Of a stretch of 64,000 bases of DNA, positions 9,700-18,964 are shown in pieces (the first letter of the stretch is position 1; every line of letters begins with the position of its first letter). The stretch covers positions 62,001-126,000 of the forward strand of contig NZ_JAEIOT010000015.1 in the NCBI RefSeq assembly GCF_016342275.1, read 5' to 3'. Under the pieces are notes generated by a model that saw only the letters and a program-made list of their open reading frames with translations, ran no database searches and was not told where the DNA came from. A program made the position numbers and the translations under genes. This DNA is from Corynebacterium marambiense. GTDB taxonomy: Bacteria; Actinomycetota; Actinomycetes; Mycobacteriales; Mycobacteriaceae.

Positions 9700-10468
9700 G
9701 GGATCCCTGCGACGGCGGAGGTCTCGGGTGCTCAAACTCCCCGGCTAGCCCTGCTACCGGTGGCTGGCCAAGCTCCATTACCCCTGAGCGAAGTGGTGGG
9801 GGCGTAGTGCACGAATGTGTTGTTCGATGCCCACCGGGACGACCTCTGGGTTCGGGCGCCGGCTCCTTGCCTGCCGACGGGGCCTGTGACAACGGTGAGG
9901 CGATGTCGGACCGAATCGCGTGGCCGGATTGTGTCGAGCAGTGGTTGGTTCAGCGTGTCTGGGTAGCCTAGACGGAGTACAAGGCTTGCAGGTCTGGCCC
10001 CGCCAGTGCACAGATGCTCTCTGTGTTGTAGGTGGTGAGTATGGTCCGGCCCCGGGCGTGTGTTCGCTGTGGGTACAGCTGATCGAGCTGTGGTTGACCG
10101 ACATCACCAGGTGCATGACCGTCGAGGGCAAGTTCTGTCTCTGTGTGATCAAGGGATGTTCATTCGTGGCGGATCGTGGGGTACTCAATCGACCCGAGGA
10201 TGAAGTCGCAGCTGGCCGTCCAGATGCTCGACAACGCCGTCGTGATCTGTGGCGACGTTGTTTACAGTGTAGAGGTATCAATTTTCTTCAGCCGGGAGTT
10301 TCTGGCGTGTTCTCACCTGTTATCGCGTGGTTCGGGGGGATGGGTCGGGTCGAGTGGGCCTATCACCTCCGATGCCACCAGGCCTGTCTGGGCTGTTTGT
10401 CGCCTATCGAGTCCGAAATGGTCATGAACAGGGCCGTCGTAGTGGCGGCGGGACTGCTACCCGCATAG
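9700..10468 (+). pseudogene. IS3-family transposase OrfB, decayed
   Basis: Recognisable blocks appear in order but in shifting frames: a helix-turn-helix piece (VLKLPG, YRWLAK), the FGRRLLA segment, the DDE-region start LWLTDIT at about 10090 with EGKF and LCVIK, then IDPRMKSQLAVQMLDNAVV (about 10190), a damaged second catalytic block ending SREFLAC, and finally IESEMVMNRAVV before a stop at 10466. The second catalytic Asp context is lost. About 60 codons before the C-terminus appear deleted, removing the third catalytic residue region. This is a fossil transposase that cannot move itself. No terminal inverted repeats could be defined. Confidence 0.7.
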
Positions 10469-10672
10469 CAGTCCGGTTCTTTGCCGGTGTCTGTAACGGC
10501 AGTTGATGTTTCCCATGCCTTTCTGTCGGGTAACCTTCCAGCTATGGTGGATCTCCGCATCTGCCCGAGAGATCCGAATAAATGGCGTTACAAGGGTTAA
10601 TTTTATAAGCTCGCTTCTGGGTGCGATCGGGTAGTTCGTGCCCAAACCTAAAGACAGGAGCGTGAGCGTGGT

Positions 10673-10762
10673 ATGAAACGGTCTCTACTGAGGATTGGAG
10701 AAGTCCTGGTGTCGATCGTAGAGATGGTTGCCGCAGGTTTGATTCTTGCCGCGCTTCTTTAA
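10673..10762 (+). CDS. Candidate 29-residue hydrophobic micro-protein
   Basis: A 30-codon frame starts with MKRSLLRIGEV and continues as one hydrophobic helix ending LILAALL before a TAA stop. The layout, two basic residues followed by a single membrane-length helix, resembles small membrane peptides, including type I toxins, but there is no specific family match. A purine-rich AGGAG lies 12 bases before the ATG, longer than ideal. It sits between the IS3 fossil and a convergent tetR. It could be a chance frame; conservation would decide. Confidence 0.3.
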   Translation: MKRSLLRIGEVLVSIVEMVAAGLILAALL

Positions 10763-10874
10763 GGATCACGTTTCATCCGGGTTTCGCCCAATGTAAGCGG
10801 ATAAGCCAGCTCCTGTTGGGCAGCGGTGAGCTCGCCCTCCCGAAAGTCGTCGGTTTGTGGGTCTGTGCTTAGTG

Positions 10875-11540
10875 TTAACCCTGCGCCACCGAGAACAGGT
10901 ACGCCACCAGCATCCGCTTGATTTCTCGTACGGTGTAGTCGAAGCGACTGTCTTCGATACCGGGGTCGCGGACGGCGAAGTTCAGTAGTGAGCTGGCTGT
11001 GTGGACGAGGATCGCGGCGAGTTCGCGGCGCTGTTCATCACTTGCATGGCTCGCCAATGGGCGCATGGCTTCGGCGATGATGTCGAGGACCTCGGACTCA
11101 GTGGCCGCTGCAGTGGCGCGGGTCGCTGGTGTTGACTGGATGGCGTGCCACACCGCCCTGCGGGAGGGGTCATCGTGCCAGAGTTTCGACACATGCTCGA
11201 TGAACTCATCAAGGAACTCGGGCCACTGGAGCGCGGGAACCTGATGCGCGAAGGTGTCCAACTCGGCGACGACTCCGGCAGTGTCCTGGCGGTCTAGTTC
11301 GCAGATGAGGACATACTTGTTGGCGAAGAATTGGTAGAGCGTACCGATGGGCACCTCGGCGCGGCGCGCAACCTCATCGAAGGTAAAGGACTCGAACCCG
11401 ACATCCACGAGAACGCTCCGCGCCGCAGTGAGGATGCGATCGAACCTGTCGCGTGAACGCTGCTGTGCGGGGCGTCGACGAGGAACGAGTATCTCCGTGG
11501 AGTTCTGGTCGTTCGGCGGAGTGGAGGCACGAGGTGTCAT
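10875..11540 (-). CDS. TetR/AcrR family transcriptional regulator
   Basis: A 221-residue repressor-type protein. The N-terminal helix-turn-helix lies at about residues 30-76 (RILTAARSVLVDVG, FTFDEVARRAEVPIGTLYQF, ANKYVLI), the standard TetR signature. The C-terminal ligand-binding half is helical and diverged, so the ligand is unknown. It starts 13 bp after the stop of the upstream peroxiredoxin gene on the same strand, suggesting one transcript and possibly control of redox-related genes; that link is inference. Residues 1-25 form a basic, probably disordered tail (PRRRPAQQRSRDR). Confidence 0.9.
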   Translation of the reverse strand: MTPRASTPPNDQNSTEILVPRRRPAQQRSRDRFDRILTAARSVLVDVGFESFTFDEVARRAEVPIGTLYQFFANKYVLICELDRQDTAGVVAELDTFAHQVPALQWPEFLDEFIEHVSKLWHDDPSRRAVWHAIQSTPATRATAAATESEVLDIIAEAMRPLASHASDEQRRELAAILVHTASSLLNFAVRDPGIEDSRFDYTVREIKRMLVAYLFSVAQG

Positions 11541-11553
11541 CGGGATAGTCCGA

Positions 11554-12063
11554 TCACAGATCCCGGAGGACTCGGGCGACGTGGCCGGTGGCGCGAACGT
11601 TGTATTGCGCGGATTCTACCGTGCCGTCAGTGTCAATGATGATCGTGGAGCGGATGACCCCCTGCACGATACGACCGTAGTTCTTCTTTTCTCCCCACGC
11701 GCCCCACTCCGCCATCGTCTCCTTCGACTCGTCGGAGAGGAGAGTGAACGTCAGGCCCTCATCCTCCCGGAACGCGGCGAGACTGTCGGGGGAGTCGGGG
11801 GAGACGCCAAGAACGGTGATCCCGGCGTGGGAGAAATCGGACAGATTATCCCGGAAATCACACGCCTCCTTCGTACACCCCGGGGTTCCCGCCTTCGGGT
11901 AGAAATAGACGAGTACTCGTTGCCCGAGGAAATCCTTGAGTGAGACCATCGTCCCGCTGTGGTCCGGAAGCGTGAGCGCCGGTGCCGGATCACCGGGTTT
12001 CAACCGTCGGGGAGTGGATGACGTACGTGCGGGGGATGATGAGGGCACAGGCATGAATCTCAC
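11554..12063 (-). CDS. bcp: Thiol peroxidase of the BCP/AhpE-like peroxiredoxin family
   Basis: Thioredoxin-fold peroxidase that reduces hydrogen peroxide and organic peroxides in the cytoplasm. The protein of 169 residues has the BCP hallmark AGTPGCTKEAC, with peroxidatic Cys63 and a second Cys five residues later (Cys68), the usual spacing for atypical two-cysteine BCP. The thioredoxin fold covers about residues 22-169. The first about 20 residues are Ser/Pro-rich and probably non-structured; a second ATG at codon 4 is an alternative start. It is the first gene of a minus-strand pair with tetR, and is divergent from the DUF3618 gene. Confidence 0.93.
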   Translation of the reverse strand: MRFMPVPSSSPARTSSTPRRLKPGDPAPALTLPDHSGTMVSLKDFLGQRVLVYFYPKAGTPGCTKEACDFRDNLSDFSHAGITVLGVSPDSPDSLAAFREDEGLTFTLLSDESKETMAEWGAWGEKKNYGRIVQGVIRSTIIIDTDGTVESAQYNVRATGHVARVLRDL

Positions 12064-12225
12064 CTTACCCGGCGCTGATGAGGGCGTTGAGACGGGATTC
12101 GTCCTTGTGCACTGACACAGTCAGTTGGCGATTCCTGGTGGCCCAGGTGCGCTTCACCCCTCCCATGAACTACCGTTGGAGGCATCGTAAGTCTGACCAC
12201 CACAATTTAAACCGGGAGTTCATCC

Positions 12226-12507
12226 GTGGCACGTGACATCGAAGACATCCAGCGCGAGCTGGACCGCACCCGTCGGCAGTTCGCATCCACTCTGGACCAG
12301 CTCGCCGAGCGCAGCCGTCCGGAGAACATCGTGGGTGACGCTAAGCGTTCCGCGACCGACAAGCTGAATGATCCGAAGGTTCAGAAGATCCTCGCCGGCG
12401 TCGCCGGTGCCGTTGTCCTCGCTGTGGCTTTCGGGGTCTACCGCTCCCGGAAGCGGAGCAGCGACCTCAAGGAGCTTCAGCGCATGCTCTCCGAGCGTCT
12501 CTCCTAG
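12226..12507 (+). CDS. DUF3618 family small membrane protein
   Basis: A 93-residue protein typical of the actinobacterial DUF3618 family. It begins MARDIEDIQRELDRTR with a conserved charged helix and TLDQLAER, followed by one hydrophobic segment at about residues 65-81 (AGVAGAVVLAVAFGVY) and a basic C-terminal tail. This predicts a single-pass inner membrane protein with a cytoplasmic coiled part. The function of the family is unknown. It is divergent from bcp with 162 bp between, and is followed by a strong bidirectional hairpin. Confidence 0.85.
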   Translation: MARDIEDIQRELDRTRRQFASTLDQLAERSRPENIVGDAKRSATDKLNDPKVQKILAGVAGAVVLAVAFGVYRSRKRSSDLKELQRMLSERLS

Positions 12508-12525
12508 AATCTCGCCTGGATATGT

Positions 12526-12572
12526 GAATAAGGTGGGGCCACCCCGGTTCTCGGGGTGGCCCCACCTTATTC
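12526..12572. terminator. Bidirectional hairpin terminator
   Basis: A nearly perfect inverted repeat of 21 bp per arm (GAATAAGGTGGGGCCACCCC and its complement) with a 5-base loop lies between the convergent DUF3618 and transpeptidase genes. The AT-rich arm ends supply U-rich tails on both strands. Confidence 0.85.
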
Positions 12573-12585
12573 AACGGTGGAGTGC

Positions 12586-13797
12586 CTACTGATTCTCGTC
12601 GGTGTTTCCGGCTTTCCAGGTTTCCCAGGGGATGTTCCAGTCGCCAAGACCGTCCCAGCCGGACAGGGGAGCGCCCTGCGTGTTGCTGACGATCACGACA
12701 TCGCCACGCTTGACGGTGTTCTGGAACCACTGTGCATTGTCCGTCGACACGTTCAAGCACCCATGGGACACGTTCTGGCTCCCCTGGGCCCATACGGACC
12801 AGGGGGCGGCGTGAACATAGATGCCGGAGTAGCTCATCTGCGTCGCGTACTTCACGTTCGTGCGATAGCCGTCGGGATGATCCACCGGCGTGCCGTATGT
12901 GGAGGAATCCATCACGAGGTCGGGGAACTGATCGCCGATGATGTAGGTGCCGTTCGGGGTGGGGAAACGGGGTGATCCCATGGAGATCGGAATGGATCTG
13001 AGGACCTCACCGTTCTTGGTCACCTTCAGTTGTTTCGTGTTGTCGTCGGCGTACGCGATAACCGAATCACCGATCGTGAAATTCGTGGCATTGTCCGAGT
13101 CTCCCCAGATTCCGCCGCCGAGGTCTTTGCCGTAGATGTCGGCCTTGACTGTGACCTCTGTACCTGGGCCCCAGAATTCCTCCGGCCGCCACCGCACCTC
13201 ATGGTTATTCAGCCAGTAGAAGGCGCCCTCCACCGGGGGATTGGTCGTGATCTCGATGGCGTCTTCGGCGGCCTGTCTGTCCGGGACGTTCATGCCGAAG
13301 CGGAACGCGATGGTCTGCCCGATTCCGACCGTGGATCCCTCAAGCGGTGCCAGAGCCACCGACGCGGTCTGCGCAGGTTGTGGGGTGCTGAACGTGGTCG
13401 TGCGCTCCGTCCCGTTGGATCCGGTGGCGGTGATCGTGTACGTGCGGTAGTAGCCCAGAACCTCGGAGGTCTCCCAGGTTGTGCCGTCATCGGAGAGTAT
13501 CGCCTCGACCTCGTAGCCATCCTGGTTGGTCATCACGACCTTCTCCAGGGTTCCCTCGAGCGCTTTGACGGTGACCGGTTCCCTCGGATTGACGTCTGTG
13601 GAACCGTCGGGGATGCTCACTGCGGGTTTCAGGGGTTCTGCAGGTGTGGTTGTCGCATCCGTTGGACTACTGGATTTGTTCCCGGTGGTGTTGTTTCCAC
13701 TGTCAATCGTGCAACCGGCGAGAAGTCCGGCGACGGCGACGGCAGTTAGAAAGCTGGGAAGTATCCCGGCCCGTGGCGCGTGCTGTCCGAAGGTCAT
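12586..13797 (-). CDS. L,D-transpeptidase lipoprotein (YkuD domain)
   Basis: Cell-wall enzyme that forms 3-3 peptidoglycan cross-links outside the membrane. The protein has 403 residues. A signal sequence ends in the lipobox LLAGC with Cys29 as the predicted lipidated residue. Ser/Thr-rich linker residues lead into two Ig-like domains at about residues 50-250, as in mycobacterial Ldt enzymes. The YkuD catalytic domain occupies about 250-375 with the SHGCLNVS motif near residue 345, carrying the catalytic Cys and His. The C-terminus is Trp-rich ([14 protein letters not shown]), also typical of actinobacterial Ldt proteins. The exact paralogue cannot be assigned from sequence alone. Confidence 0.93.
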   Translation of the reverse strand: MTFGQHAPRAGILPSFLTAVAVAGLLAGCTIDSGNNTTGNKSSSPTDATTTPAEPLKPAVSIPDGSTDVNPREPVTVKALEGTLEKVVMTNQDGYEVEAILSDDGTTWETSEVLGYYRTYTITATGSNGTERTTTFSTPQPAQTASVALAPLEGSTVGIGQTIAFRFGMNVPDRQAAEDAIEITTNPPVEGAFYWLNNHEVRWRPEEFWGPGTEVTVKADIYGKDLGGGIWGDSDNATNFTIGDSVIAYADDNTKQLKVTKNGEVLRSIPISMGSPRFPTPNGTYIIGDQFPDLVMDSSTYGTPVDHPDGYRTNVKYATQMSYSGIYVHAAPWSVWAQGSQNVSHGCLNVSTDNAQWFQNTVKRGDVVIVSNTQGAPLSGWDGLGDWNIPWETWKAGNTDENQ

Positions 13798-14146
13798 TGT
13801 TCTCCATATTAGTTTACGTCTCTGCGTGGCATATCGGTCGGGTCAAAGCGAGTGTGCGCATCGTTCGACCTGTGGTGATGTCCGCAGGGTTATCGTGCTT
13901 CCAGTTTACGTTCGGGCGGGGTAATGAGTGGGGACTTCCGCGCCGACTGTTTCCAAGTCTTGACCTCGCAGACTATCCCCATTTGTGGTCGGAGGGGGCA
14001 TGGTCATTTCCCTGGGGGATCAGCGACAGCAGGAACCGGGCCCGATATGTAGAAGTGGTTCCTGAACAGGCGATTTTACAATCATACCGACCACTTGTAA
14101 TATTCCTTTCGTTGCCGAGGGGGTCTTACTCCCTCGAGGAACGGCA
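13798..14146. other. Intergenic region between ldt and tRNA-Lys
   Basis: No coding sequence is supported. It must hold the minus-strand promoter of the transpeptidase gene and the plus-strand promoter of tRNA-Lys. An AT-rich patch at about 14065-14110 is the best candidate area for the latter, but no clear -35/-10 pair could be fixed. Confidence 0.5.
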
Positions 14147-14223
<77 letters not shown>

Positions 14224-14226
14224 TTT

Positions 14227-14267
14227 AAGCAGGCTGGAGAATAAAACCTCCGGCCTGCTTTCTTTTT
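14227..14267 (+). terminator. Rho-independent terminator of tRNA-Lys
   Basis: Arms AAGCAGGCTGGAG (14227-14239) and CTCCGGCCTGCTT (14248-14260) pair with one G-U wobble and are followed by a T-rich tail TTCTTTTT. Confidence 0.88.
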
Positions 14268-14394
14268 ACCCCTGACCGTGGTCACCCGAACGGGTCGTCG
14301 ATGGGTGCCTGGCAGTGTCCCCAGGGACGCAGGCGTCGCATTCACTGACACGGCACTGTGCGGTGAGAAATCACCGCAGGAAGGCAGTCTCATC

Positions 14395-15447
14395 ATGCCA
14401 CTCTTCACCGACCTGCTGCCAGACCACCCCATCTCTGTGGAGCACGCGATGCGCATCGCGGGCGACGCGGCCGAGCGGGCTCGTGGTACCACCCGGCCCA
14501 ACCCGCCCGTGGGCTGCGTGATCCTCGACACCGCGGGGGTACCCCGTGCGGTTGCAGCCACCGAGCCCGCTGGCGGCCCCCATGCGGAGGCGCAGGCGCT
14601 CGCCGCCGCCGGCGACTGGGCCAGCGGTGGGCACGCCGTGGTCACCCTCGAACCGTGCCACCATCAGGGACGGACACCGCCGTGTACCGGCGCCCTCGTC
14701 CAGGCCGGTGTCACAGCGCTGACCTTCGCGGTCGCCGACCCGAACCCCATCGCTGCGGGCGGTGCGGACTGGCTAGCGTCGCGGGGTCTGGACGTCACCC
14801 GTGGACTTCTCGCCGAAGCTACGGCGAACGCGGCGCTCCGGCCCTGGCTGCATGTACAGGCCACGGGGCGCCCCCACATCACGCTGAAGACGGCGGCGAC
14901 CGTCGACGGCCGCGCGGCCGCCACCGACGGTACCTCGCAGTGGATTACCGGCCCAGCGGCCCGGCGGCGGGTGCACGTTGATCGCTCGCGGCGCGACGCG
15001 ATCATCGTCGGCACCGGCACCGTCCACACCGATGATCCCCGCCTGACCGCTCGCGGCGCCGACGGCACACCGCTCGGAAACCAGCCGCTCCGCGTCGTCG
15101 TCGGGCGCAGTGACGTACCGCAGGACGCCGCGATCCGCGCAGGTGGAAAACGTTTTCTTCACCTGCCGACCAGAGACCTCACGGAGGTTGTCGCCGCTCT
15201 CACGGAACGCGGAATCATGGACGTGCTCATCGAGGGCGGGCCGCGACTCGCCGGTGCATTCCTCCGTGCGGACCTGGTTGACGCCATCGAGTCCTACATC
15301 GCACCAGCCGTGCTCGGGGCGGGAACCACGACCGTTGACACCGGCGTGGAGAACACCATCGCGGAGATCACCCGCTTCCGGACCATCCGGGTAGACCGTC
15401 TGGGCGATGACGTGCTGATCCGGGCCGTACGAGGGGCAGACGACTGA
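14395..15447 (+). CDS. ribD: Bifunctional riboflavin deaminase/reductase RibD
   Basis: Second and third steps of riboflavin synthesis: deamination of the pyrimidine intermediate, then reduction of its ribose chain. The start at ATG 14395 is chosen because AGGAAGG lies just upstream; the frame is open further 5' but without a good start. The deaminase domain (about residues 10-145) has HAEAQAL and EPCHHQGRTPPC, giving the zinc His/Cys ligands and catalytic Glu. The reductase domain (about 150-350) has the SQWITG and GTGTVHTDDPRLTAR signatures. It is the first gene of the rib operon. No FMN riboswitch was recognisable upstream. Confidence 0.95.
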   Translation: MPLFTDLLPDHPISVEHAMRIAGDAAERARGTTRPNPPVGCVILDTAGVPRAVAATEPAGGPHAEAQALAAAGDWASGGHAVVTLEPCHHQGRTPPCTGALVQAGVTALTFAVADPNPIAAGGADWLASRGLDVTRGLLAEATANAALRPWLHVQATGRPHITLKTAATVDGRAAATDGTSQWITGPAARRRVHVDRSRRDAIIVGTGTVHTDDPRLTARGADGTPLGNQPLRVVVGRSDVPQDAAIRAGGKRFLHLPTRDLTEVVAALTERGIMDVLIEGGPRLAGAFLRADLVDAIESYIAPAVLGAGTTTVDTGVENTIAEITRFRTIRVDRLGDDVLIRAVRGADD

Positions 15448-15477
15448 TCCAAGCGCGGCGGGGTTACGCTGGTGACC

Positions 15478-16080
15478 ATGTTTACAGGGATCATCGAGGA
15501 GCTCGGCCACATCGCGGGAATTACGCCCGACGGCGATGTCATCCGGCTCTCAGTCAGATGCACGGACGTTGTCAACGATGCTGCTGAAGGCGACTCCATC
15601 GCCGTCAACGGAGTGTGCCTGACCGTCGCACAACTCAACGGCAACGGATTCAGCGCCGACGTCATGCCGGAAACTCTCCGCCGTTCCTCACTCGGATCCC
15701 TCGAACCCGGCGATACCGTCAATCTCGAACGCGCGCTCGCCGTCACCGGCCGCCTCGGCGGGCACATCGTCCAGGGACACGTCGACGCCACCGGCGAACT
15801 CCTCAGCCGCACACCCGGCGAACGCTGGGAGGTTGTCCGCATCTCCCTGCCTGCACAGATCGCTCGCTACGTGGTGGAGAAAGGCTCCATCGCCGTCGAC
15901 GGCACCTCCCTCACCGTCTCCGCCGTCGGCGAAGACTATTTCGAGGTCAGCCTCATCCCCACCACCCTGGACGGCACCATCCTCGGCAGGCTCACCCCCG
16001 GTGCCATCGTCAACCTGGAGGTCGACGTGCTGGCCAAATACGTCGAGAAGCTGATCCGCTGTGAGGAACCGAAACAATGA
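15478..16080 (+). CDS. ribE: Riboflavin synthase alpha subunit
   Basis: Last step of the pathway: dismutation of two lumazine molecules to riboflavin. The protein of 200 residues shows the internal duplication of two lumazine-binding domains; the N-terminal MFTGIIEE hallmark opens the first barrel, and NGVCLTV and DGTSLTV are matching motifs of the two halves. ATG 15478 is preferred over the GTG at 15472 because MFTGIIEE is the conserved N-terminus. The stop overlaps the ribBA start by ATGA (16077-16080), indicating coupling. Confidence 0.95.
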   Translation: MFTGIIEELGHIAGITPDGDVIRLSVRCTDVVNDAAEGDSIAVNGVCLTVAQLNGNGFSADVMPETLRRSSLGSLEPGDTVNLERALAVTGRLGGHIVQGHVDATGELLSRTPGERWEVVRISLPAQIARYVVEKGSIAVDGTSLTVSAVGEDYFEVSLIPTTLDGTILGRLTPGAIVNLEVDVLAKYVEKLIRCEEPKQ

Positions 16081-17339
16081 CCGGATTCGACACCGTTGAA
16101 CGCGCTATCTCGGATATTCGCGCGGGTAAAGCAGTCGTCGTTGTGGACGATGAAGACCGGGAGAACGAAGGCGACATCATCTTCGCCGCCGACCGCGCAA
16201 CCCCGGAACTACTGGCCTTCATGGTCCGCTACTCCTCCGGCTACGTCTGCGCCGCACTCACCGGACCCGACTGTGACCGCCTCGGACTACCACCCATGGT
16301 CGCCCGAAACGAAGACGCCCGCGGCACCGCCTACACCGTCACCGTGGACGCCGCGACCGGAACCACCGGGATCTCCGCCACCGACCGCGCACGCACCATC
16401 CGTCGATTAGCGGACCCCGACACCACCAGAGCAGACTTCACCCGACCCGGCCACGTCGTCCCCCTCCGCGCACGCGATGGGGGAGTACTCACCCGCGCCG
16501 GACACACCGAAGCCGCAGTGGACCTCGCCCGACTCGCCGGGCTACACCCCGCCGGTGTGCTCTGCGAAGTCGTATCCGAAAAAGACCCGACCGGCATGGC
16601 ACGGACCCCCGAACTACGGGAATTCTGCGACAACCACGACCTCGCACTGATCTCCATCGAGCAGTTGATCGAATACCGGCGCCGCAACGAAATCCTCGTC
16701 GAGAAAGTCGCCGTCACCCGGATGCCCACCGAATTCGGCGAATTCACGGCCCACGGATACCGCAGCCTCATCGACGGAATCGAACACGTCGCCCTGGTCA
16801 CCGGGAACATCGACGACAACGGGGGAGAAGACGTCCTCATCCGCGTCCACTCCGAATGCCTCACCGGAGACGTCTTCGGCTCCCGGCGCTGCGACTGCGG
16901 ACAACAACTCCACACCTCCATGCGGATGATCCAGGAAGCCGGCCGCGGCATCCTGCTCTACATGCGGGGACACGAAGGACGCGGCATCGGACTGCTGCAC
17001 AAACTCGAGGCCTACCAACTCCAGGACTCCGGAGCCGACACCGTCGACGCCAACCTCGCCCTCGGCCTCCCCACCGACGCCCGCGACTACGGCACCGGCG
17101 CCCAGATCCTGCGGGACCTCGGCGTCCGCTCGATGGCCCTGCTGACCAACAACCCCACCAAACGCAGCGGACTCGGCGGCTACGGACTCCGACTCGCCCG
17201 CCGAATCCCCGTACCCGTCGACGTCACCGACGACAACGCGAAATACCTGCAGACCAAACGCGACCGCATGGGCCACGAACTGCCCTGGCTCGACACCTAC
17301 ATCAACCGCACAGCCCAACCCGACAAGGAGAAACAATGA
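16077..17339 (+). CDS. ribBA: Bifunctional DHBP synthase / GTP cyclohydrolase II
   Basis: Supplies both precursors for lumazine: 3,4-dihydroxybutanone 4-phosphate from ribulose 5-phosphate, and the pyrimidine from GTP. The protein has 420 residues. The RibB domain (about 1-205) shows [10 protein letters not shown] and [10 protein letters not shown]. The RibA domain (about 210-410) shows the zinc site [15 protein letters not shown] and GHEGRGIGL. Both active sites look intact. It overlaps ribE by 4 bp, and ribH begins within its last codon at 17336. Confidence 0.96.
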   Translation: MTGFDTVERAISDIRAGKAVVVVDDEDRENEGDIIFAADRATPELLAFMVRYSSGYVCAALTGPDCDRLGLPPMVARNEDARGTAYTVTVDAATGTTGISATDRARTIRRLADPDTTRADFTRPGHVVPLRARDGGVLTRAGHTEAAVDLARLAGLHPAGVLCEVVSEKDPTGMARTPELREFCDNHDLALISIEQLIEYRRRNEILVEKVAVTRMPTEFGEFTAHGYRSLIDGIEHVALVTGNIDDNGGEDVLIRVHSECLTGDVFGSRRCDCGQQLHTSMRMIQEAGRGILLYMRGHEGRGIGLLHKLEAYQLQDSGADTVDANLALGLPTDARDYGTGAQILRDLGVRSMALLTNNPTKRSGLGGYGLRLARRIPVPVDVTDDNAKYLQTKRDRMGHELPWLDTYINRTAQPDKEKQ

Positions 17340-17800
17340 GTGGAGCAGGACTACCCGAAATCGGCGTCCCGGACGGGACAGGACTCACCGTAGCCATCGT
17401 CACCTCCCGCTGGAACGAAGACATCACGGGCAAACTCCAGGAAGAAGCACTGGCAGCCGCCGCTGAAACCGGGGCGACCGCCCGCGCATACGTCGTCGTC
17501 GGCGCCCTGGAAATACCCGTGGTCGCCCAGTCCCTCGCCACCAAAGTGGACGCCGTCGTCGCCCTCGGATGCGTCATCCGCGGCGGGACACCCCACTTCG
17601 ACTACGTCTGCGACGCCGTCACCGCAGGCCTCACCCGCATCACCCTCGACACCGGCACACCCATCGGCAACGGCGTCCTCACCTGCGACACCCACGCACA
17701 AGCGATCGCCCGCTCAGGCGTGGAAGGCGCAACCGAAAACAAAGGCCGCGACGCAATGATCGCCGCGATCCACACCGCCGACCTCCTACGAAAAATCTGA
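17336..17800 (+). CDS. ribH: 6,7-dimethyl-8-ribityllumazine synthase
   Basis: Condenses the pyrimidine and DHBP precursors to lumazine. The protein has 154 residues, the family length. It includes the SRWNEDIT substrate loop, [23 protein letters not shown] with the catalytic His, and PIGNGVLT. The start at 17336 overlaps the ribBA stop and follows an AAGGAG. It is the last gene of the ribD-ribE-ribBA-ribH operon; no obvious terminator hairpin follows before pncA. Confidence 0.95.
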   Translation: MSGAGLPEIGVPDGTGLTVAIVTSRWNEDITGKLQEEALAAAAETGATARAYVVVGALEIPVVAQSLATKVDAVVALGCVIRGGTPHFDYVCDAVTAGLTRITLDTGTPIGNGVLTCDTHAQAIARSGVEGATENKGRDAMIAAIHTADLLRKI

Positions 17801-17939
17801 CGACACCCCAAAATGTCAGTTACACAAGCATAGGGACACGCCGCCGCCCACCCGCGGGAACGGCACCATGCATGCCGACGCAACCGACCTACACTGGGAA
17901 TCACAGGCAACCAGGCCCACCCGAAAGCGAGACAACAGC

Positions 17940-18500
17940 ATGCGCGCACTCGTCATCGTCGACGTCCAAAACGACTTCTGCCCCGGAGGGGCCCTGGGAA
18001 CAGAGCGCGGAAACATCGTCGCCGAACAGATCGCCCGCCTCCAACGGGACCCCGACAACGGATACGACGCGATCGTCGCAACGCAGGACTGGCACATCGA
18101 CCCCGGAACACACTTCTCCGACAACCCCGACTACATCGACTCCTGGCCCGTGCACTGCGTCGTCGGAACCGGAGGAGCCGACTTCCACCCCGCCATCGAC
18201 GAAGAAACCCTGCACCAGATCTTCCGGAAAGGCGAATACACCGCCGCGTACTCCGGCTTCGAAGGACACGCCGCCACCGACGACATCACCACCATGGCCG
18301 AGTGGCTCCGCGACAAAGGAATCACAGACCTCGACATCACCGGTATAGCCACCGACTACTGCGTCAAAGCCACCGTCCTCGACGCCCTCAAAGAGGGCTT
18401 TACCGTGCGGGTACTCACCGACCTCTGCTCACCCGTACACCCCGACACCGAAGCGCAAGCACTCACCGACATGAAAAACGCCGGAGCCGAGATCGTGTAG
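17940..18500 (+). CDS. pncA: Nicotinamidase / pyrazinamidase
   Basis: Converts nicotinamide to nicotinic acid for NAD salvage and also activates pyrazinamide in related bacteria. The protein has 186 residues. The catalytic triad is Asp8 (VIVDVQNDF), Lys97 (FRKGEY) and Cys141 (ATDYCV). Metal ligands match Asp50, His52, His58 and His72 by family position. ATG 17940 is chosen because MRALVIVDVQNDF is the usual N-terminus; the frame extends 24 codons upstream without merit. It lies 139 bp after ribH and may have its own promoter. Confidence 0.95.
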   Translation: MRALVIVDVQNDFCPGGALGTERGNIVAEQIARLQRDPDNGYDAIVATQDWHIDPGTHFSDNPDYIDSWPVHCVVGTGGADFHPAIDEETLHQIFRKGEYTAAYSGFEGHAATDDITTMAEWLRDKGITDLDITGIATDYCVKATVLDALKEGFTVRVLTDLCSPVHPDTEAQALTDMKNAGAEIV

Positions 18501-18806
18501 TGCCGCACCACCTGAGACGGGACGACACCGGACCCGTATCAGTGGGGAACCCGAGAAACCGGGACGACCACGGCACACGCGCATTCTTGCGGCCTGGAAC
18601 ATGGTGCTGAGGAACTGGCCGGTCTGGAACATGATGTCCTCGAACCAGAGCCTGCGCCGAGCCTTCATCTCTCCAGGGCGATTACATGCGCCGATGTCAA
18701 CGAGACACCCACAATCAGGGTGGCGGAGAAACCGGATGCGGGGAACGAGAAAACCCAAGTGAAGGTAAACTGGCACCCGGACCACTGTTTCCGCTGGTAA
18801 AAAAGC
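18501..18806. other. Intergenic region and leader side of the type I-E mini-array
   Basis: No gene is supported. The last about 100 bp before the first repeat are the expected leader position for this array, with TGGTAAAAAAGC directly before the repeat. No type I-E cas gene remnant could be identified here. Confidence 0.5.
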
Positions 18807-18956
18807 GTTGTCCCCGCCTGCGCGGGGATGGTCCTCGCCTTCGATACTGTCGCCAAGTTACACAATGGTTGTCCCCGCCTGCGCGGGGATGGTCCCGAAG
18901 GTTGATCTCGGCTGACGATGATCAAGCTGTTGTCCCCGCCTGCGCGGGGATGTTCT
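18807..18956 (+). CRISPR. Orphan type I-E CRISPR mini-array, 3 repeats and 2 spacers
   Basis: Repeats of 28 bp at 18807-18834, 18868-18895 and 18929-18956 begin GTTGTCCCCGCCTGCGCG and end GGGGATGGTCC; the inner palindrome CCCCGCctgcGCGGGG is the type I-E hallmark. Spacers are 33 bp (18835-18867 and 18896-18928), giving a 61-bp period. The plus strand is crRNA sense because of the GATGGTCC handle. The third repeat is degenerate at its 3' end (TTCT for GTCC), marking the leader-distal end. No cas genes of type I-E are in the window, so the array is either orphaned or served from elsewhere. Confidence 0.92.
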
Positions 18957-18964
18957 TTTCAAAC

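Noticed and set aside
9778-10281. Minus-strand 167-codon frame across the IS3 remnant
   Set aside because: The plus strand carries the transposase blocks; the minus frame is their shadow.
10692-10762. tRNA-like T-loop (GGTTTGATTC) after the IS3 fossil
   Set aside because: No acceptor or anticodon stem can be drawn; the same bases read better as a hydrophobic micro-ORF.
14268-14394. FMN riboswitch before ribD
   Set aside because: The conserved RFN blocks (AGGGTGAAATTCCC and GATGAGAGAAGAT types) are absent.
18590-18690. Minus-strand peptide resembling the end of a lost cas gene
   Set aside because: The frame MKARRRLWFEDIMFQ is short, lacks family features and cannot be tied to type I-E proteins.
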